Assembly: GCA_030612585.1 (NCBI GenBank)
Contig: JAUWNP010000258.1
Coordinates: forward strand, 1 to 5,723
DNA: 5,723 bases
Source of the DNA: Anaerolineae bacterium
GTDB lineage: Bacteria; Chloroflexota; Anaerolineae; B4-G1
Direction: 5' to 3'
Part shown: piece after piece, positions 4,764 to 5,723 of the stretch
Position numbering within the stretch: the stretch's first letter is position 1
How the letters are laid out: every line of letters begins with the position of its first letter
Notes under the pieces: model-generated
What the model saw: the letters and a program-made list of their open reading frames with translations, nothing else
Told to the model about the DNA's origin: nothing
Database searches by the model: none
Position numbers and translations under genes: made by a program

Positions 4764-5723
4764 CTAACTGGAGAAGAACTCCTTGATGGACTGAACGGCC
4801 AGCCGGTTCTCCTCCTCCAACCCTATGGTGACGCGGAAGAAGCCAACACTGCCGTACATCTCGGGCTGGGGCCTCAAGATCACCCCTTTCCTCCGCGCAT
4901 ACTCCACCATGTCCTTCCCCTTCTTCCCGGCACCTGCGCTGTCGAAGAGGATGTAGTTTCCATAAGAGTGGAATATCGTAAGCCCTGGGATGTCTTCCAG
5001 TTCCCCTTCGATGTACCTCACCTCGCGGTTATTAAACTCCACCCTCTTCCTCATCGCACCCGTGTCTTCCAAGGATGCCAGGGCTGCCCACATCGGTATC
5101 GTCCCGACGTTCCAGGGAATGAGCATGGCGGCGATTTGCAGAATGACGTCACTATCGCCGAACGCATATCCGAACCGCAGACCGGCCAACCCATACGCCT
5201 TGGAGAGCGTACGGGTGACGATGATGTTCTTGTACTTCCTGGTCAGTTCCACGTGGGACCTCTCCAGTCCAGCAAACTCGATGTAGGCTTCGTCGATGAT
5301 GAAGGGGACTCCGGTCTCGGCGATCCTGACGAAGTCTTCTTTGTCCATGAAGTTACCGGTTGGATTGTTCGGGTGAGCGATCACGACGACTTTAGTTTTC
5401 GGCGTGATGGCATTGAGTACCGCGTCGGGGTCGAACAGAAGTTGCCCGTTTTTTTTGTCGTAGACCATCGGCACAGACACAAGTTTGCCGCCCAGAGCAG
5501 CACACCGCAATTTGTAGATGCCAAAGCACGGCGTGTGCTGAATAACCTCCTCACCAGGCTGAAGGAAACTGCGAAAGATCATATCGTAGACCTCGCTCGT
5601 CCCGTTGCCGAGCATGACGTTTTCGGGACCGTCCAGCCCGTTGATTTCGGCGATCTTCGAGCGGACGACCAACCCCTGGTCTGGATACCTGTTCGCCATC
5701 TTCGCGTATTTGTTGATGGCCTC
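4764..5723 (-). CDS. HisC-like class I/II PLP aminotransferase, N-terminus missing
   Basis: The last 319 residues of a fold-type I aminotransferase; the frame is open to the right edge, so roughly the first 40-50 residues are outside. Numbering from the edge: MANRYPDQG (9-17), LGNGTSE (38-44), AHPNNPTGN (117-125) with the Asn facing the cofactor, IIDEAYIEF (143-150) with Asp and Tyr near the pyridine ring, and TLSKAYGLAGLRFGY (172-186), where K175 is the PLP-binding lysine (codon 5201-5199). FRVTIG near the C-terminus holds the carboxylate-binding Arg. The pattern matches histidinol-phosphate aminotransferase (HisC) and close relatives that use aromatic amino acids or threonine phosphate. The stretch TPCFGIYKLR (64-73) departs from the usual PTFSMY of HisC, so substrate assignment is uncertain. 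It heads a probable operon with two HAD phosphatases. 9 of 18 arginines are AGG. Confidence 0.88.
   Translation of the reverse strand, partial: EAINKYAKMANRYPDQGLVVRSKIAEINGLDGPENVMLGNGTSEVYDMIFRSFLQPGEEVIQHTPCFGIYKLRCAALGGKLVSVPMVYDKKNGQLLFDPDAVLNAITPKTKVVVIAHPNNPTGNFMDKEDFVRIAETGVPFIIDEAYIEFAGLERSHVELTRKYKNIIVTRTLSKAYGLAGLRFGYAFGDSDVILQIAAMLIPWNVGTIPMWAALASLEDTGAMRKRVEFNNREVRYIEGELEDIPGLTIFHSYGNYILFDSAGAGKKGKDMVEYARRKGVILRPQPEMYGSVGFFRVTIGLEEENRLAVQSIKEFFSS

Overview
The window is a piece of a bacterial chromosome. It has Shine-Dalgarno-led genes, a near-consensus sigma70-type promoter and a standard lipoyl synthase. GC content is moderate to high. All genes that can be supported lie on the minus strand, so the window is read from right to left. 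Nothing fixes the taxon. A secreted C25-type peptidase with a Gram-negative-like signal peptide and short junk-like intergenic repeats would fit Chloroflexota or another environmental, metagenome-type lineage, but this is inference only.

Layout, right to left: (1) 5723-4764, the 3' part of a HisC-like PLP aminotransferase, cut by the window edge. (2) 4763-4622, a 142-nt gap holding a palindrome-rich element with imperfect terminal inverted repeats, then a very strong ribosome binding site. (3) 4621-3845, a CbbY/beta-PGM-type HAD phosphatase. (4) 3816-3022, a NagD-like HAD-IIA phosphatase with a TTG start, 28 nt behind the previous stop. (5) 2978-2950, a near-perfect promoter. (6) 2928-2785, a probable small membrane protein. 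(7) 2760-1834, lipA, lipoyl synthase. (8) 1833-1386, a gene-free stretch with hairpins, one of them a candidate terminator, and a degenerate 7-nt tandem repeat. (9) 1385-1, the first 461 codons of a secreted gingipain-like C25 peptidase that runs off the left edge.

There appear to be at least three transcription units. The aminotransferase and the two phosphatases look like one metabolic operon acting on small phosphorylated compounds. The promoter at 2978-2950 starts a second unit, small ORF plus lipA, which supports lipoylation of 2-oxoacid dehydrogenase and glycine-cleavage enzymes. The C25 peptidase is separate and acts outside the cytoplasm.

Arginine codon use changes sharply across the window. 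The aminotransferase, the CbbY-like gene and the peptidase use AGG/AGA for about half of their arginines. The HAD-IIA gene and lipA use CGN almost exclusively. The block 3816-1834 is therefore compositionally distinct from its flanks. I saw no tRNA, rRNA, CRISPR array or transposase. No clearly new system is visible. The least ordinary items are the small ORF in front of lipA, the palindromic element, the codon mosaic and a possible frameshift at the end of lipA.
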